DNA from: Flavobacteriales bacterium
Lineage (GTDB): Bacteria > Bacteroidota > Bacteroidia > Flavobacteriales_F > PHOS-HE28
Assembly: GCA_016715995.1 (NCBI GenBank)
Contig: JADJXF010000029.1
Coordinates: 1-34,635 of the forward strand
Length of the DNA: 34,635 nt
Direction: 5' to 3'
Positions 8,656-16,647 of this stretch are shown here, piece after piece. The translations under genes were made by a program, and so were the position numbers. Numbering within the stretch: the stretch's first letter is position 1; the number at the start of each line of letters is the position of its first letter. Below the pieces are notes generated by a model that did not search any database, had not been told where the DNA came from, and saw only the letters and a program-made list of their open reading frames with translations.

Positions 8656-11015
8656 ATGTCTTTCACGTATGATGCCAGCGCTTCCGTTCTTCGCGAAGTG
8701 AACCCCGACCTGAAGCCCGCCACCGACGAGCACGTCGAGACCGAGATGGCCACATTGGCCGCGCGCTTCGTCAACAGCACCAACCGCCACGTCTTCCTCA
8801 CCGGCAAGGCGGGCACCGGCAAGACCACCTTCCTGCACAAGCTGGCCGCCAGCACCCACAAGCGCTACGTGATTCTGGCGCCCACGGGCATCGCAGCGCT
8901 CAACGCAAAGGGCGTCACCATCCACTCGCAATTCCTGCTGCCCTTCGGGTCGTTCATCCCCGAGCGGCAACTGCCTGCCGACATCACGGGCCAGTTCCAC
9001 GATCAGGACACGCTCACGCGGCGGCATCCGCTCAACGCCATACGCCGCAACGTGCTGCGCGAGGTGGACCTGCTGATCATCGATGAGGTGAGCATGCTGC
9101 GCGCGGACCTGCTCGATGCGATAGATTTCCGCATGCGGGCCGTGCGGCAGAACCGCTACCAGAGCTTCGGCGGTGCGCAAGTTCTTCTCATCGGCGACCT
9201 CTACCAGTTGCCACCCGTGGTGAAGGACGATGAACTGCGGGTGCTGAAGCGCTGGTACGCCAGCCCGCACTTCTTCGAGAGCAAGGTCATCCGCGAGCAC
9301 GGTTACGCGCACATCGAGCTGGACAAGATCTTCCGGCAGCAGGACAGTAACTTCATCCACATCCTCAACAACCTGCGCAACAACTCGGTGACGCAGGAGG
9401 ACGTGGCCGAACTGAACAAACATTACAAGCCAGAGATCAGCGTGAAGGACAGTGAGGGCGTCATCACCCTCACCACGCACAACTACAAGGCGGATGAATT
9501 GAATCAACGCGCGCTGGCACAACTTCCTGGCAAATCGCACATTTTCGAGTCCGAGGTGGAAGGCGATTTCCCCGAGAGCATGTATCCCGTGCTCTCGCGC
9601 ATCGAGTTGAAGGTCGGCGCACAGGTCATGTTCGTGAAGAACGATATGGAGAAGGCCTACTTCAACGGCAAGCTCGCCAAGGTGGAATCGATGGACAAGG
9701 ACGGCATCATGGTCCGCATGGATACTGGTGATTCCGGGTCGGGGCCCGGAATGCCATACAAGTTGAAGCGCGAACGCTGGGAGAACAAGCGCTACGTGGT
9801 GAACGCGAGCACCAAGCAGCAGGACGAAGAGGTCCTCGGCACTTTCGAGCAATACCCCATCAAGCTCGCGTGGGCCATCACCGTTCACAAGAGCCAGGGC
9901 CTCACTTTCACCAAGGCCATTGTCGATGTCGGCTCTGCCTTCGCGCCGGGGCAGGTCTATGTGGCGTTGTCACGCCTGCGTTCATTGGACGGTCTTATCC
10001 TGCGCACGCGCATCGATCCCAGCGTGGTGAGCAGCGATAGAGATGTGGTCGCCTTCACGAACCGGGGCTTCGAGCAGGAGCCGCTTCCGCTACAACTGAA
10101 GGCAAGCCAGCGTGAGTATCTGAAACTGCTCCTCGCAGGCACCTTCGACTTCAGCGACATGCTGCGGAAGGTTGATTACACGCAGAAGGACCATCCGGAG
10201 ACGGCGCAGTTCGAGGACGAGCAGAAGACCGCGCTGATGCTCTTCCGGAAAAGCTGCGCAGCGAAGAGAACACGCTGAAGTTCCGAGGGCAACTGATACG
10301 CCTGTTGCACGAGGACAAGCGCGATGAGCTGCTGGTTCGCATCGAGAAGGGCGGTGCCTACTATGGCGACATGCTCCAAGCGCAGATGAAGGAGCTCTTC
10401 CAGCACATGGCGCAGGCCGAACTGCTCAGTCGTACCAAGGAATACACCAACGCGCTGAAGGAGATCGACGGCATGCTGATGAAGAAGGTGGCCACCATCG
10501 CCAAGGTGGGCTACCTCACTACCTGCATCCTGAACGGTGAAGAGGTGAAGAAGCAAGAGGATCTGGAGAGGGGCCTAGCCGCGAATCGTGCCGCCATGGT
10601 AGGGGAGGCGCGCGCGTGGGCCGAGGAGCACAAGCCGAAGGCGAGCACCAAGAGCGGTAAGAAGCGCAAGCGCGATGAGCCGGGATACGAACGCGCGCCT
10701 CGTCGCACCAAAGCCGAGGTAGGCAAGACCTACGACGTTACCTACGCCTTTCACAAGGAAGGCCTCACGCTGGAGGAGATCGCTGCCAAGCGGTCCATGG
10801 CGAAGAGCACCATTGAAGGGCATTTCGCGCGCGGCATCGCCGAGGGCGAGGTGGACATTGCCAAGCTGATGCTGGAGAGCGAGCGCGAGGCCATCGCCGA
10901 CTGGATGCGCGAGAATCCGAAGGAAGGATTGAATAGCGCGGCCGGTCACTTCCAAGGGCGCTTCAGCTACGGCCAGCTGCGCATGGTGCAGGCGTGGGTG
11001 AAGCGGGAAGCGTGA
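8656..11015 (+). CDS. PIF1/RecD2-like superfamily 1B helicase with C-terminal HTH, frameshifted
   Basis: Residues 45-60 hold Walker A (GKAGTGKT at 50-57), about 137-146 Walker B (LLIIDEVSML), about 400-420 the helicase motif WAITVHKSQGLTF, and about 434 YVALSRLRSLDGL, typical of PIF1/Dda/RecD2 5'-3' DNA helicases. The first frame stops at 10278 with a nonsense tail. The other frame continues EKLRSEENTLKFRGQLIRL from 10248 to 11015. One missing G at about 10247 (cgg-gaa) joins them into about 786 residues. The C-terminal part has a coiled-coil-like stretch, a basic segment (KSGKKRKR) and an HTH resembling the RecQ C-terminal HTH_40 (GLTLEEIAAKRSMAKSTIEGH). The start at 8656 is fixed by an in-frame TGA at 8650-8652. 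A role in replication-fork or repair DNA unwinding is inferred from the family. It ends 2 bases from the convergent gene at 11018. Confidence 0.88.
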
Positions 11016-11017
11016 GG

Positions 11018-12413
11018 TCAGCGTACGAGGGTGATGCTCCCGGTGCGGTATATGTGCATACCGTTCGTGCGGTCCCTGGCCTCCAAGAGGTACACGTAGT
11101 TCCCAATGGGTGCGTGCTCTCCTGCGGAACCCCCATCCCAGCCAACGCCTCGGTAGTCGGTATGTATTTCCCTGCCCCATCGATCGAATACGGTGAAGCG
11201 CAACTCAGCATTTGGATGCGCCGACCAGATCGGTAGCCAGACGTCATTGATGCCATCGCCGTTCGGGGTGAAGGCCGAAGGCGCGTAAGGGGCCGTACCG
11301 CAATCATCGTAGACTTCGATGCGTGCGGATGCAGGGCATGATCCCGGGACATCGATCACGATGCTGTAGGAACCGGCTTGGGTGACAAGGAGGGCCGGTG
11401 TGGTCGCACCTGTTGACCAAAGCACGGAAGAGCCCGCGGGCAATGTGCCAACGGATAATTCGATCGGATTTGCGCACAGGTTGTAGGTTGTGTCTGTCGG
11501 CAACGATAGAGCGTACGGCGCGGCGGCGGAAACGATGATCGTGTCCGAGAGGAGGCAGCCTTGATCGGTCCGTGTTACGATGTACTCACCGGTCGTATCC
11601 ACGGTGATGCTGGTGCCATTCGCTCCAGTGGACCAGTGGTACCCGGCCCCGACCACCGGGTTGAGCACAGCGATCGTCACGGCTGAGCATGTGTTGAGAT
11701 CAGGGCCAAGCAGCGGCGGTTCCAACAAGCTTACGGAGACATCATCCAAGTAGTAGTAGCTGAAGTAGGTGAGCGGGAATTGCGTGGGCACTTCCAGGAA
11801 TGCCGTACTGGCGCCGTCGCGGAAGTTGCCGATGGTGATATAGCGGTAGGCCGAGTCGGCGACGAAGCAACCCATGATGCGCGTCAGCCGGTCTTCTGGT
11901 CAGCCAGGAACCGCCGCCATGGGTGATCTGCGGCGTGCCTTCGATTGGGAACTCGTCCTGCCGCACTGGCACCTCCATGGAGAAGAGCGCGCCTACGTCG
12001 TTCACGGCGTACTTCGAAACGTCGGCCAGGCTCACAAAGAATTCCACCGTGTGCACCTCCCCGGATACCAAGGGCGTCGCCAACTCCCGCGTCACGTACT
12101 CGTGATCGTTGTCACCCGGTGTGGTGAAAGGCCCTGTGTCATAGAAGCAATAGAACCCCGCATAGCCATTGCCGCTCAGCGCCGCTTCGTTGCCCATCTG
12201 GTTGTCTGGCACGCTCATGCTGAAGGGCACACCCAAACAGGCGTTGAAATAATCCGAGGTGCCGTGCGTAGGGCGCTGCCATCCGACGGCTCGCTCGATC
12301 TGGCTCACATAGTCAGGACATAGGCTGTACTGCTCGAAATCACCGTTCGTCAGAAGGTTCTGCGCGTGCAGGACGATTGGGCAGCTCAGCATGATCAGGA
12401 ACAGGGAGCGCAT
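11018..12413 (-). CDS. Secreted protein with type B T9SS (gliding-associated) C-terminus, frameshifted
   Basis: Signal peptide MRSLFLIML...LHAQ, then NLLTNGDFEQYSLCPDYVSQ, the N-terminal module common in secreted Bacteroidota proteins with a jelly-roll-like first domain. The middle has Ig-like repeat phrases (YHWSTGANGTSITVDTTG, VLWSTGATTPALLV). The C-terminus (about the last 85 residues) is a type B sorting domain: SAFTPNGDGINDVW, LRFTVFDRWGREI, YVYLLEA. The first frame breaks into nonsense after GGGSWLT; the second frame supplies TRIMGCFVADSAYRYITIGNF. Removing one T (plus strand) near 11897 gives SWLTEDRLTRIMGCF and a 464-residue protein. It is probably exported by T9SS and loosely surface-attached or released; ligand unknown. 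It stands alone on this strand, with no PorP partner beside it. Confidence 0.82.
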
Positions 12414-12512
12414 CGTATCGATCAGATGTGCTCACTTCCTGTTTCGTTGTTCCTAGTGTGACGGACGGCGCATCCATCCGTGTACCGGTGGCAAGTGGGT
12501 CAGGAACGGGGA

Positions 12513-12553
12513 GGAAATGCTCAGGAGGGCGGTCGGTTTCTTGAGCATTTTCC
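12513..12553. repeat. Long inverted repeat / stem-loop upstream of ORF6N gene
   Basis: GGAAATGCTCA at 12513-12523 pairs with TGAGCATTTTCC at 12542-12553, with one extra T. The pairing continues inward through G-T and G-C/A-T pairs (GGA with TTCT), leaving a short GC-rich loop (GGGCGGTCGG region). It could be a transcript end, a protein-binding site or a miniature mobile repeat. It lies about 113 bases before the ORF6N start. Confidence 0.6.
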
Positions 12554-12613
12554 GCCTATCCGGTTTTCGGAGTTAGGCCGCGCAGTTTTGCGGATCGACG
12601 GAGAACCCGTCGG

Positions 12614-12643
12614 TTGGATTCCGGGAATTAGGCCATATGTTTG
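12614..12643 (+). promoter_or_regulatory. Bacteroidota-type promoter for the ORF6N gene
   Basis: TTG (12614-12616) is followed after 19 bases by TATGTTTG (12636-12643), an exact match to the TTG-N(17-23)-TAnnTTTG arrangement of Bacteroidota housekeeping promoters. It ends 22 bases before the ATG at 12666. Confidence 0.6.
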
Positions 12644-12665
12644 TGCCGGATAATTGGCCAAACCC

Positions 12666-13274
12666 ATGATGGATACATTGGCGGCGGAACCGAAATCCCC
12701 CTACCAGTGGGGCCTGCACGTTGGACGTTTGGGGGCCCCGCCCGCCGACGTTTTCGTCCCGACTCGACGGGATACGGCAATCTCGGGCAGAATCCACGTC
12801 CTGCGTGGGCAGAAGGTGATGCTCGACCGCGATCTCGCTGAGCTCTATGGGGTGGAGACGGGTCAGCTCAAACGGCAGGTGCGCAGGAACTTGGGTCGGT
12901 TCCCGGAGGACTTCATGTTCGAATTGACAAAGGATGAGAACGAGTTTCTAAGGAGCCAATTTGGCACCCTAAAGCAAGGAGCGCACACTAAGTACCTCCC
13001 CATGGCCTTCACCGAGCAAGGTGTGGCCATGCTATCCAGTGTGTTGAGCAGTGAGCGCGCCATCCTGGTCAATATCCAGATCATCCGCGTGTTCACACGC
13101 ATGCGTGAAATGCTCCTCTCGCATCGGGATATCCTCCAGAAGCTGGAGCAACTTGAAGGTCGTGTAAGCGGACATGACGAGGAGATACAAGCCCTCTTCG
13201 ACCACCTCACGGCATTGGTCTCTCCTGCTGACCAGCCGCGCAGAGTAATCGGTTTTAAACCGGACGATGCATGA
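12666..13274 (+). CDS. ORF6N domain DNA-binding protein
   Basis: About 202 residues. Residues about 39-125 match the ORF6N domain: HVLRGQKVMLDRDLAELYGVET, then QLKRQVRRN, RFPEDFMFELT and KYLPMAFTEQGVAMLSSVL. The C-terminal part is helical, probably coiled coil (LQKLEQLEGRVSGHDEEIQAL). ORF6N is the N-terminal domain of phage antirepressor-type proteins of the KilA-N/Bro group and is common as a stray gene in Bacteroidota; the target is unknown. I chose the ATG at 12666 (another at 12669; an in-frame TTG at 12654 is less likely), just downstream of a strong promoter. About 38 residues precede the domain, longer than usual. It ends about 110 bases before the S24 regulator. There are no other phage genes around, so this is a domesticated or stray element rather than a prophage. 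Confidence 0.85.
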   Translation: MMDTLAAEPKSPYQWGLHVGRLGAPPADVFVPTRRDTAISGRIHVLRGQKVMLDRDLAELYGVETGQLKRQVRRNLGRFPEDFMFELTKDENEFLRSQFGTLKQGAHTKYLPMAFTEQGVAMLSSVLSSERAILVNIQIIRVFTRMREMLLSHRDILQKLEQLEGRVSGHDEEIQALFDHLTALVSPADQPRRVIGFKPDDA

Positions 13275-13383
13275 GTGCCGCCATGCAACCCTCAACCTTC
13301 ATCCGGCTCAACCCGCAACCCTCAACCATGTCATCCCGGCCTTGAGCCGGGACAACCTCTCAACCTCCTCAACCTCCACGCGA
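13275..13383. other. CAACC-rich low-complexity spacer
   Basis: The spacer between ORF6N and the S24 regulator is built largely of variations on CCTCAACC and holds a perfect palindrome (13334-13352). It looks like intergenic repeat material; a related AACCCCC/CAACC patch lies at about 18600-18680. Confidence 0.5.
13334..13352. repeat. Perfect 7-bp palindrome TCCCGGC-CTTGA-GCCGGGA
   Basis: Arms 13334-13340 and 13346-13352 are exact reverse complements around a 5-base loop, preceded by CA. The motif resembles intergenic palindromic repeats of the CATCCCGGxxTTGAxCCGGGA type found dispersed in several bacterial groups. Only one copy is in this window. Confidence 0.6.
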
Positions 13384-14211
13384 ATGACAAACGCAGTCTT
13401 CGGAAGCAACATCAAGCTCCTCCGCACCCGCCGTGGCCGCTCCCAGGAGGAAGTGGCCATCGCCCTCGATGTGAAACGCTCCAGCTACAGCGGCTACGAG
13501 AACGGCAGCGCCGAGCCCACCTTCGACCTGCTGGTGCGCATGAGCGAGTACTATAAGCTCAGCATCGACAAGCTGCTGCGCGACGACCTCACTGCGCTGA
13601 GCGAGAGCCAGCTCGGCATCTTGGAGCGCGGCGGCGACATCGACTTGAGCGGTCGGCGCTTGCGCGTGCTGGCCACCACGGTGGACCGCGAGGACCGCGA
13701 GAACGTGGAGCTGGTGCCCGAGAAGGCGAAGGCCGGCTACGCGCTGGGCTACGCCGACCCGGAGTACATCAGCATCCTGCCCACCTTCCAGATGCCCTTT
13801 TTGGCGAGGGACCGTAAGTACCGCACCTTCCAGGTCAGCGGTGATAGCATGCCGCCCGTGGCCGATGGTTCGTGGGTGACGGGTGAGTACGTGCAGAACT
13901 GGCAGACCATCCGCGATGGTCAGCCATACATCGTGGTCACCAAGGATGATGGCATCGTCTTCAAGGTGGTCTACAACCAGTTGAAGGAGAAGGGCAGCTT
14001 GCTGCTCTGCAGCACCAACCCGCTCTATGCGCCCTATGAGGTGCCGGTGACCAACGTGCTGGAGATCTGGAAATTCGTGCACTTCATCAGCGCCGAGCTG
14101 CCCGAGCCCAACATGAGCCGTGATGAACTTGCGCGGAGCGTGGTGGAACTGCGCAAAGAGGTGAGCCAGCTCCGGCTCTCCATGGAGCAGCAGGGGAGAT
14201 TGGCATTCTGA
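13384..14211 (+). CDS. XRE-family HTH regulator with S24 (LexA-like) peptidase domain
   Basis: 275 residues. Residues about 5-65 form an XRE helix-turn-helix (IKLLRTRRGRSQEEVAIALD, SSYSGYENGSAEPTFDLLV). Residues about 110-235 resemble the S24/LexA fold: a possible self-cleavage Ala-Gly at 117-118 (KAKAGYALGY), the nucleophile-type Ser155 in VSGDSMPPVADG, and the general-base-type Lys194 in IVFKVVYN. The tail (about 243-270) is probably coiled coil. The ATG at 13384 starts immediately before the HTH; the frame is open further upstream but that part is repeat-like DNA. Proteins of this design repress stress or mobile-element genes and may be inactivated by RecA-stimulated self-cleavage. Many Bacteroidota copies are chromosomal regulators of unknown targets, so LexA itself is not claimed. 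Confidence 0.87.
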   Translation: MTNAVFGSNIKLLRTRRGRSQEEVAIALDVKRSSYSGYENGSAEPTFDLLVRMSEYYKLSIDKLLRDDLTALSESQLGILERGGDIDLSGRRLRVLATTVDREDRENVELVPEKAKAGYALGYADPEYISILPTFQMPFLARDRKYRTFQVSGDSMPPVADGSWVTGEYVQNWQTIRDGQPYIVVTKDDGIVFKVVYNQLKEKGSLLLCSTNPLYAPYEVPVTNVLEIWKFVHFISAELPEPNMSRDELARSVVELRKEVSQLRLSMEQQGRLAF

Positions 14212-14302
14212 AGAAGCGCGCTCCGAACCTCATGTGCGCCCAGCATATGGAATAGGCTAAAGGGCGAGAGGGACGACGACACCGCCCATCAGGCACCGCG
14301 CA

Positions 14303-14310
14303 TATCTTCC
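14303..14310 (+). promoter_or_regulatory. Putative -7 box TATCTTCC before nhaA
   Basis: TATCTTCC ends 5 bases before the ATG at 14316 and deviates from TAnnTTTG at the last two positions. Its closeness to the start would make the transcript essentially leaderless. Support comes from similar boxes before other genes here. Confidence 0.3.
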
Positions 14311-14315
14311 GCCGC

Positions 14316-15650
14316 ATGATGCGCGTGGATCCCATCGATCGCTTGGTGCGCCCCTTGGAGCGCTTCATGAAAGCGCAGGCCACCGGCGGCATGCTGCTGC
14401 TGGGCGCGGCCATAGTGGCCATGATCTGGGCCAATTCCCCTTGGAAGGAGGGGTACCAGCACTTGTGGCACCACACCTTCGCCATCCGCATCGACAACTG
14501 GGAGCTGAAGCGCGACCTGCACCATTGGATCAACGATGGCCTCATGGCCATGTTCTTCTTCGTGGTGGGGCTCGAGCTCAAGCGCGAGATCGTCGGGGGC
14601 CAGCTATCCCGGCCCTCCCAAGCCATCCTTCCGGTGGCGGCGGGCGTGGGCGGCATGCTGTTTCCCGCGCTCATCTACCTCACGGTGAACGGCTGGAACG
14701 GCCCGGCCACCAGCGGCTGGGGCATCCCCATGGCCACCGACATCGCCTTCGCCGTGGGCCTCATCGCGCTGCTGGGCAGCCGTGCGCCGCTCGCCTTGAA
14801 GATCTTCCTCACCACCCTCGCCATCGCCGATGACCTGGGTGCCGTGATCGTGATCGCCCTGTTCTACACCTCCGACATCTCCTTCGTGAACCTGGGCATC
14901 GGCATGGGCTTCATGGGCGTGCTCCTCGCGGGCAACCTGCTCGGCATCCGCAGCCCGGTGTTCTACGGCATCTTCGGAATTGGTGGCCTGTGGACCGCTT
15001 TCCTGCTGAGCGGGATCCACGCCACCGTGGCGGGCGTGCTCGCGGCCATCACCATACCTGCCTCCACCAAGGTGGATGAGATCGGTTACATCAAGCGCAT
15101 GCGGAAGTACCTCTCTGAGTTCACGCTGCTGAAACCCAACAAGGTGAAGACCCTTACCGAAGATGAACTGCATGTCATCGACAAGGTGATCAGGCTCAAC
15201 GAGCACGCCGCCACACCCCTGCAACGGTTGGAACACAAGCTGCATCCCATCGTGGTTTACGTCATCATGCCGCTCTTCGCCTTGGCGAATGCCGGGGTGG
15301 AGCTGCCCCCAGATATCGGTGCTGCACTGGCCGGGCCCGTTGCGATGGGAACCGCGTCGGGCCTGTTGGTGGGCAAGCCCTTGGGCATCATACTGATCTG
15401 CTGGCTCATCGTGAAGCTGGGCTGGGCCAAGGTGGGCGTGGACTTCACCTGGCGCCAGTTATTGGGCGCATCCTTCCTGGCCGGCATTGGCTTCACCATG
15501 TCGCTCTTCATCAATGAACTCGCCTTCCTGGATGCCGACTACCGACAGCAGGCGAAGCTGGGCATCCTGCTGGCATCATTGATTGCCGGGGTCATCGGAT
15601 TCATGATTCTGCGCGGCTCCCCGGAAACGGTCAACCCGCCGCCCCAGTGA
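14316..15650 (+). CDS. nhaA: Na+/H+ antiporter NhaA
   Basis: 444 residues with about 12 hydrophobic segments. The inner-membrane antiporter exchanges internal Na+ (or Li+) for external protons and serves pH and salt homeostasis. Diagnostic motifs: HHWINDGLMAMFFFVVGLELKRE (about 69-91), ATDIAFAVG with Asp142 (the position of E. coli Asp133) and AIADDLGAVIVIALFY with Asp172/Asp173 (E. coli Asp163/164, the ion-binding pair), then FALANAGVELP and GIGFTMSLFI near the end. The cytoplasmic loop at about 260-305 (KVKTLTEDELHVIDKV) is longer than in E. coli, as is common in Bacteroidota. Start at the first of two adjacent ATGs. It is monocistronic as far as I can see. Confidence 0.96.
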   Translation: MMRVDPIDRLVRPLERFMKAQATGGMLLLGAAIVAMIWANSPWKEGYQHLWHHTFAIRIDNWELKRDLHHWINDGLMAMFFFVVGLELKREIVGGQLSRPSQAILPVAAGVGGMLFPALIYLTVNGWNGPATSGWGIPMATDIAFAVGLIALLGSRAPLALKIFLTTLAIADDLGAVIVIALFYTSDISFVNLGIGMGFMGVLLAGNLLGIRSPVFYGIFGIGGLWTAFLLSGIHATVAGVLAAITIPASTKVDEIGYIKRMRKYLSEFTLLKPNKVKTLTEDELHVIDKVIRLNEHAATPLQRLEHKLHPIVVYVIMPLFALANAGVELPPDIGAALAGPVAMGTASGLLVGKPLGIILICWLIVKLGWAKVGVDFTWRQLLGASFLAGIGFTMSLFINELAFLDADYRQQAKLGILLASLIAGVIGFMILRGSPETVNPPPQ

Positions 15651-15710
15651 ACGAACATTCGGCGGTTCGGCGATTGTTAAGCCCATGTTAACCGTCGGTG
15701 AACTTCTTGC

Positions 15711-15718
15711 TACCTTTG
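15711..15718 (+). promoter_or_regulatory. -7 box TACCTTTG for the MORN-repeat gene
   Basis: TACCTTTG is an exact TAnnTTTG. A TGTTAA stretch at 15686-15691 is about 19 bases upstream, where a -33 element would sit. The start codon follows 30 bases downstream, which supports the ATG at 15749 over the earlier in-frame GTG at 15698. Confidence 0.55.
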
Positions 15719-15748
15719 AGCGTATCCAAGGCCAAGAAAACAATCGCC

Positions 15749-16150
15749 ATGCGCCATTACCTGACATCGATCGCATTCTTGGCCGTCCTTGCCGTCAGTG
15801 CGCAAACACCTGAGTTGCTGGGCCAGGAGCGCTGGCCCGATGGGACCTTGCGTGCCACGCGGTTCCAAGAGAACGGCCGCGTCCATTTCATCACCTACCA
15901 TGAGAACGGCCGGGTGAAGGAGATGGGCTGTTTCCGCAAAGGCCGCCGCGACGGCGTGTGGAAGCAGTTCAGTGATAGCGGTGCGCTGCTCGCCCAAGCG
16001 GGATTCCGCAACGGCCTGCGCCAAGGCGTGTGGGAATTCCGCAGCCACAGCGATGCCGTGGTCGGCAGGCTCACCTACGCCGATGGCATGATCCAACGCG
16101 GTGAGCAATTCGATGAGCAAGGCGCGTTGGTGGCCATGCGCACCTACTGA
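15749..16150 (+). CDS. MORN-repeat (YwqK-like) secreted protein
   Basis: 133 residues. A signal peptide covers 1-19 (YLTSIAFLAVLAVSAQ). The rest is four or five MORN-variant repeats of about 22 residues, each with a [W/Y]xxGxL..-like or ENGRV core: RWPDGTLRATRFQENGRV, YHENGRVKEMGCFRKGRRDG, VWKQFSDSGALLAQAGFRNG, LRQGVWEF, FDEQGALVA. Such repeats occur in the YwqK 'antitoxin' family, but that label comes from one Bacillus system and no toxin gene is next to this one. A periplasmic or surface location is likely. The ATG at 15749 fits the signal peptide and the promoter. It is followed by a terminator at 16173. Confidence 0.82.
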   Translation: MRHYLTSIAFLAVLAVSAQTPELLGQERWPDGTLRATRFQENGRVHFITYHENGRVKEMGCFRKGRRDGVWKQFSDSGALLAQAGFRNGLRQGVWEFRSHSDAVVGRLTYADGMIQRGEQFDEQGALVAMRTY

Positions 16151-16172
16151 AGCATCACCTGAAATCCGAGGA

Positions 16173-16202
16173 GGGGCATCCGAACAGGGTGCCCCTTCTT
16201 CT
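16173..16202 (+). terminator. Rho-independent terminator after MORN-repeat gene
   Basis: GGGGCATCC (16173-16181) pairs with GGGTGCCCC (16187-16195), nine pairs including one G-T, around loop GAACA, followed by TTCTTCT. It sits between convergent genes; the T-run is on the plus strand. Confidence 0.82.
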
Positions 16203-16398
16203 ATCGCTCCAGCAGTGGATTCATGCTGGGGCCTTTGGCCAGCTTGAGAGCGAGCACCAGAAGCATCACCGTTTGCAGCATGGCCCCAATCAGGAATTGC
16301 ACGTTGGCGCCGGGCCAGTGCAGGAGCTTGAACAGGCCTCCGTTGGTGAGGATCGCGGTGCCGAGGAGGAGCAGGGCGAGGATGTTCCGGGTCTTCAT
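16201..16398 (-). CDS. 65-residue GldL-N-like membrane protein (copy 1)
   Basis: Two hydrophobic helices: residues about 5-25 (ILALLLLGTAILTNGGLF) and 32-54 (VQFLIGAMLQTVMLLVLAL). They are joined by KLLHWPGAN. The phrase GGLFKLLHWPGA closely resembles the turn between the two transmembrane helices of the gliding/T9SS motor protein GldL (LFKIxHWPGA in many family members). The long cytoplasmic region of GldL is absent, so this is a stand-alone version of the membrane hairpin. Copy 2 lies 51 bases upstream on the same strand and has the same length. The function is unknown; I do not claim that it is part of the motor. Confidence 0.7.
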   Translation of the reverse strand: MKTRNILALLLLGTAILTNGGLFKLLHWPGANVQFLIGAMLQTVMLLVLALKLAKGPSMNPLLER

Positions 16399-16449
16399 GG
16401 CGCGTGGAGTTTGACGAACAATGCCGAGGCCTTGCCTTGGTAACGCGGC

Positions 16450-16647
16450 TCAGCGGTCGAGGAAGTCCTTGAGGCCCGGGTAGCGCATGATCTTCCAGCA
16501 CAGGACCGCAAGCCCGGCCAGCGTTGGGATATTGCTTGCGAGGAAGAGGATTCCGGCCCCCGGCCAATCCTGGAACTTGAAAATGACCGAAACCAGTGTG
16601 GCGAGGATCCCGAATAGGACCAGAACCAGACCGCCACGCGCCGTCAT
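16450..16647 (-). CDS. 65-residue GldL-N-like membrane protein (copy 2)
   Basis: Two hydrophobic helices (residues about 5-21 GGLVLVLFGILATLVSV and about 31-52) flank FKFQDWPGAG, matching the FK..xWPGA core of its neighbour. The C-terminus is RYPGLKDFLDR. It is the same length as copy 1, suggesting tandem duplication with considerable divergence. The frame is open upstream, but the ATG at 16647 is chosen because it overlaps the stop of the VOC gene as ATGA (16644-16647) and begins directly before the first helix. Translational coupling to the VOC protein is likely. Function unknown. Confidence 0.7.
   Translation of the reverse strand: MTARGGLVLVLFGILATLVSVIFKFQDWPGAGILFLASNIPTLAGLAVLCWKIMRYPGLKDFLDR

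Larger units (their letters stand above)
12414..12665. other. Divergent intergenic region with long stem-loop and promoter
   Basis: About 250 bases between the type B protein (-) and the ORF6N gene (+). It contains a long stem-loop (12513-12553), a small hairpin around CGCA-GTTT-TGCG near 12577-12588, two similar phrases (gttaggcc near 12570 and attaggcc near 12628) and a good promoter just before the ORF6N start. I see no coding potential. Confidence 0.45.

Noticed and set aside
8287..9888. 533-codon antisense frame across the propeller/helicase boundary
   Set aside because: It would run through a terminator and two real genes and shows no recognisable domain.
12654..12665. TTG start for the ORF6N gene
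   Set aside because: Only 10 bases after the -7 box and it adds four residues without homology; the ATG pair at 12666/12669 is better.
12666..14211. Prophage remnant
   Set aside because: Only two regulatory genes are phage-like; no integrase, capsid, terminase or attachment repeats are visible.
15749..16150. Toxin-antitoxin system based on the YwqK 'antitoxin' label
   Set aside because: The protein has a signal peptide and MORN repeats and there is no adjacent toxin gene; the label is inherited from one distant system.
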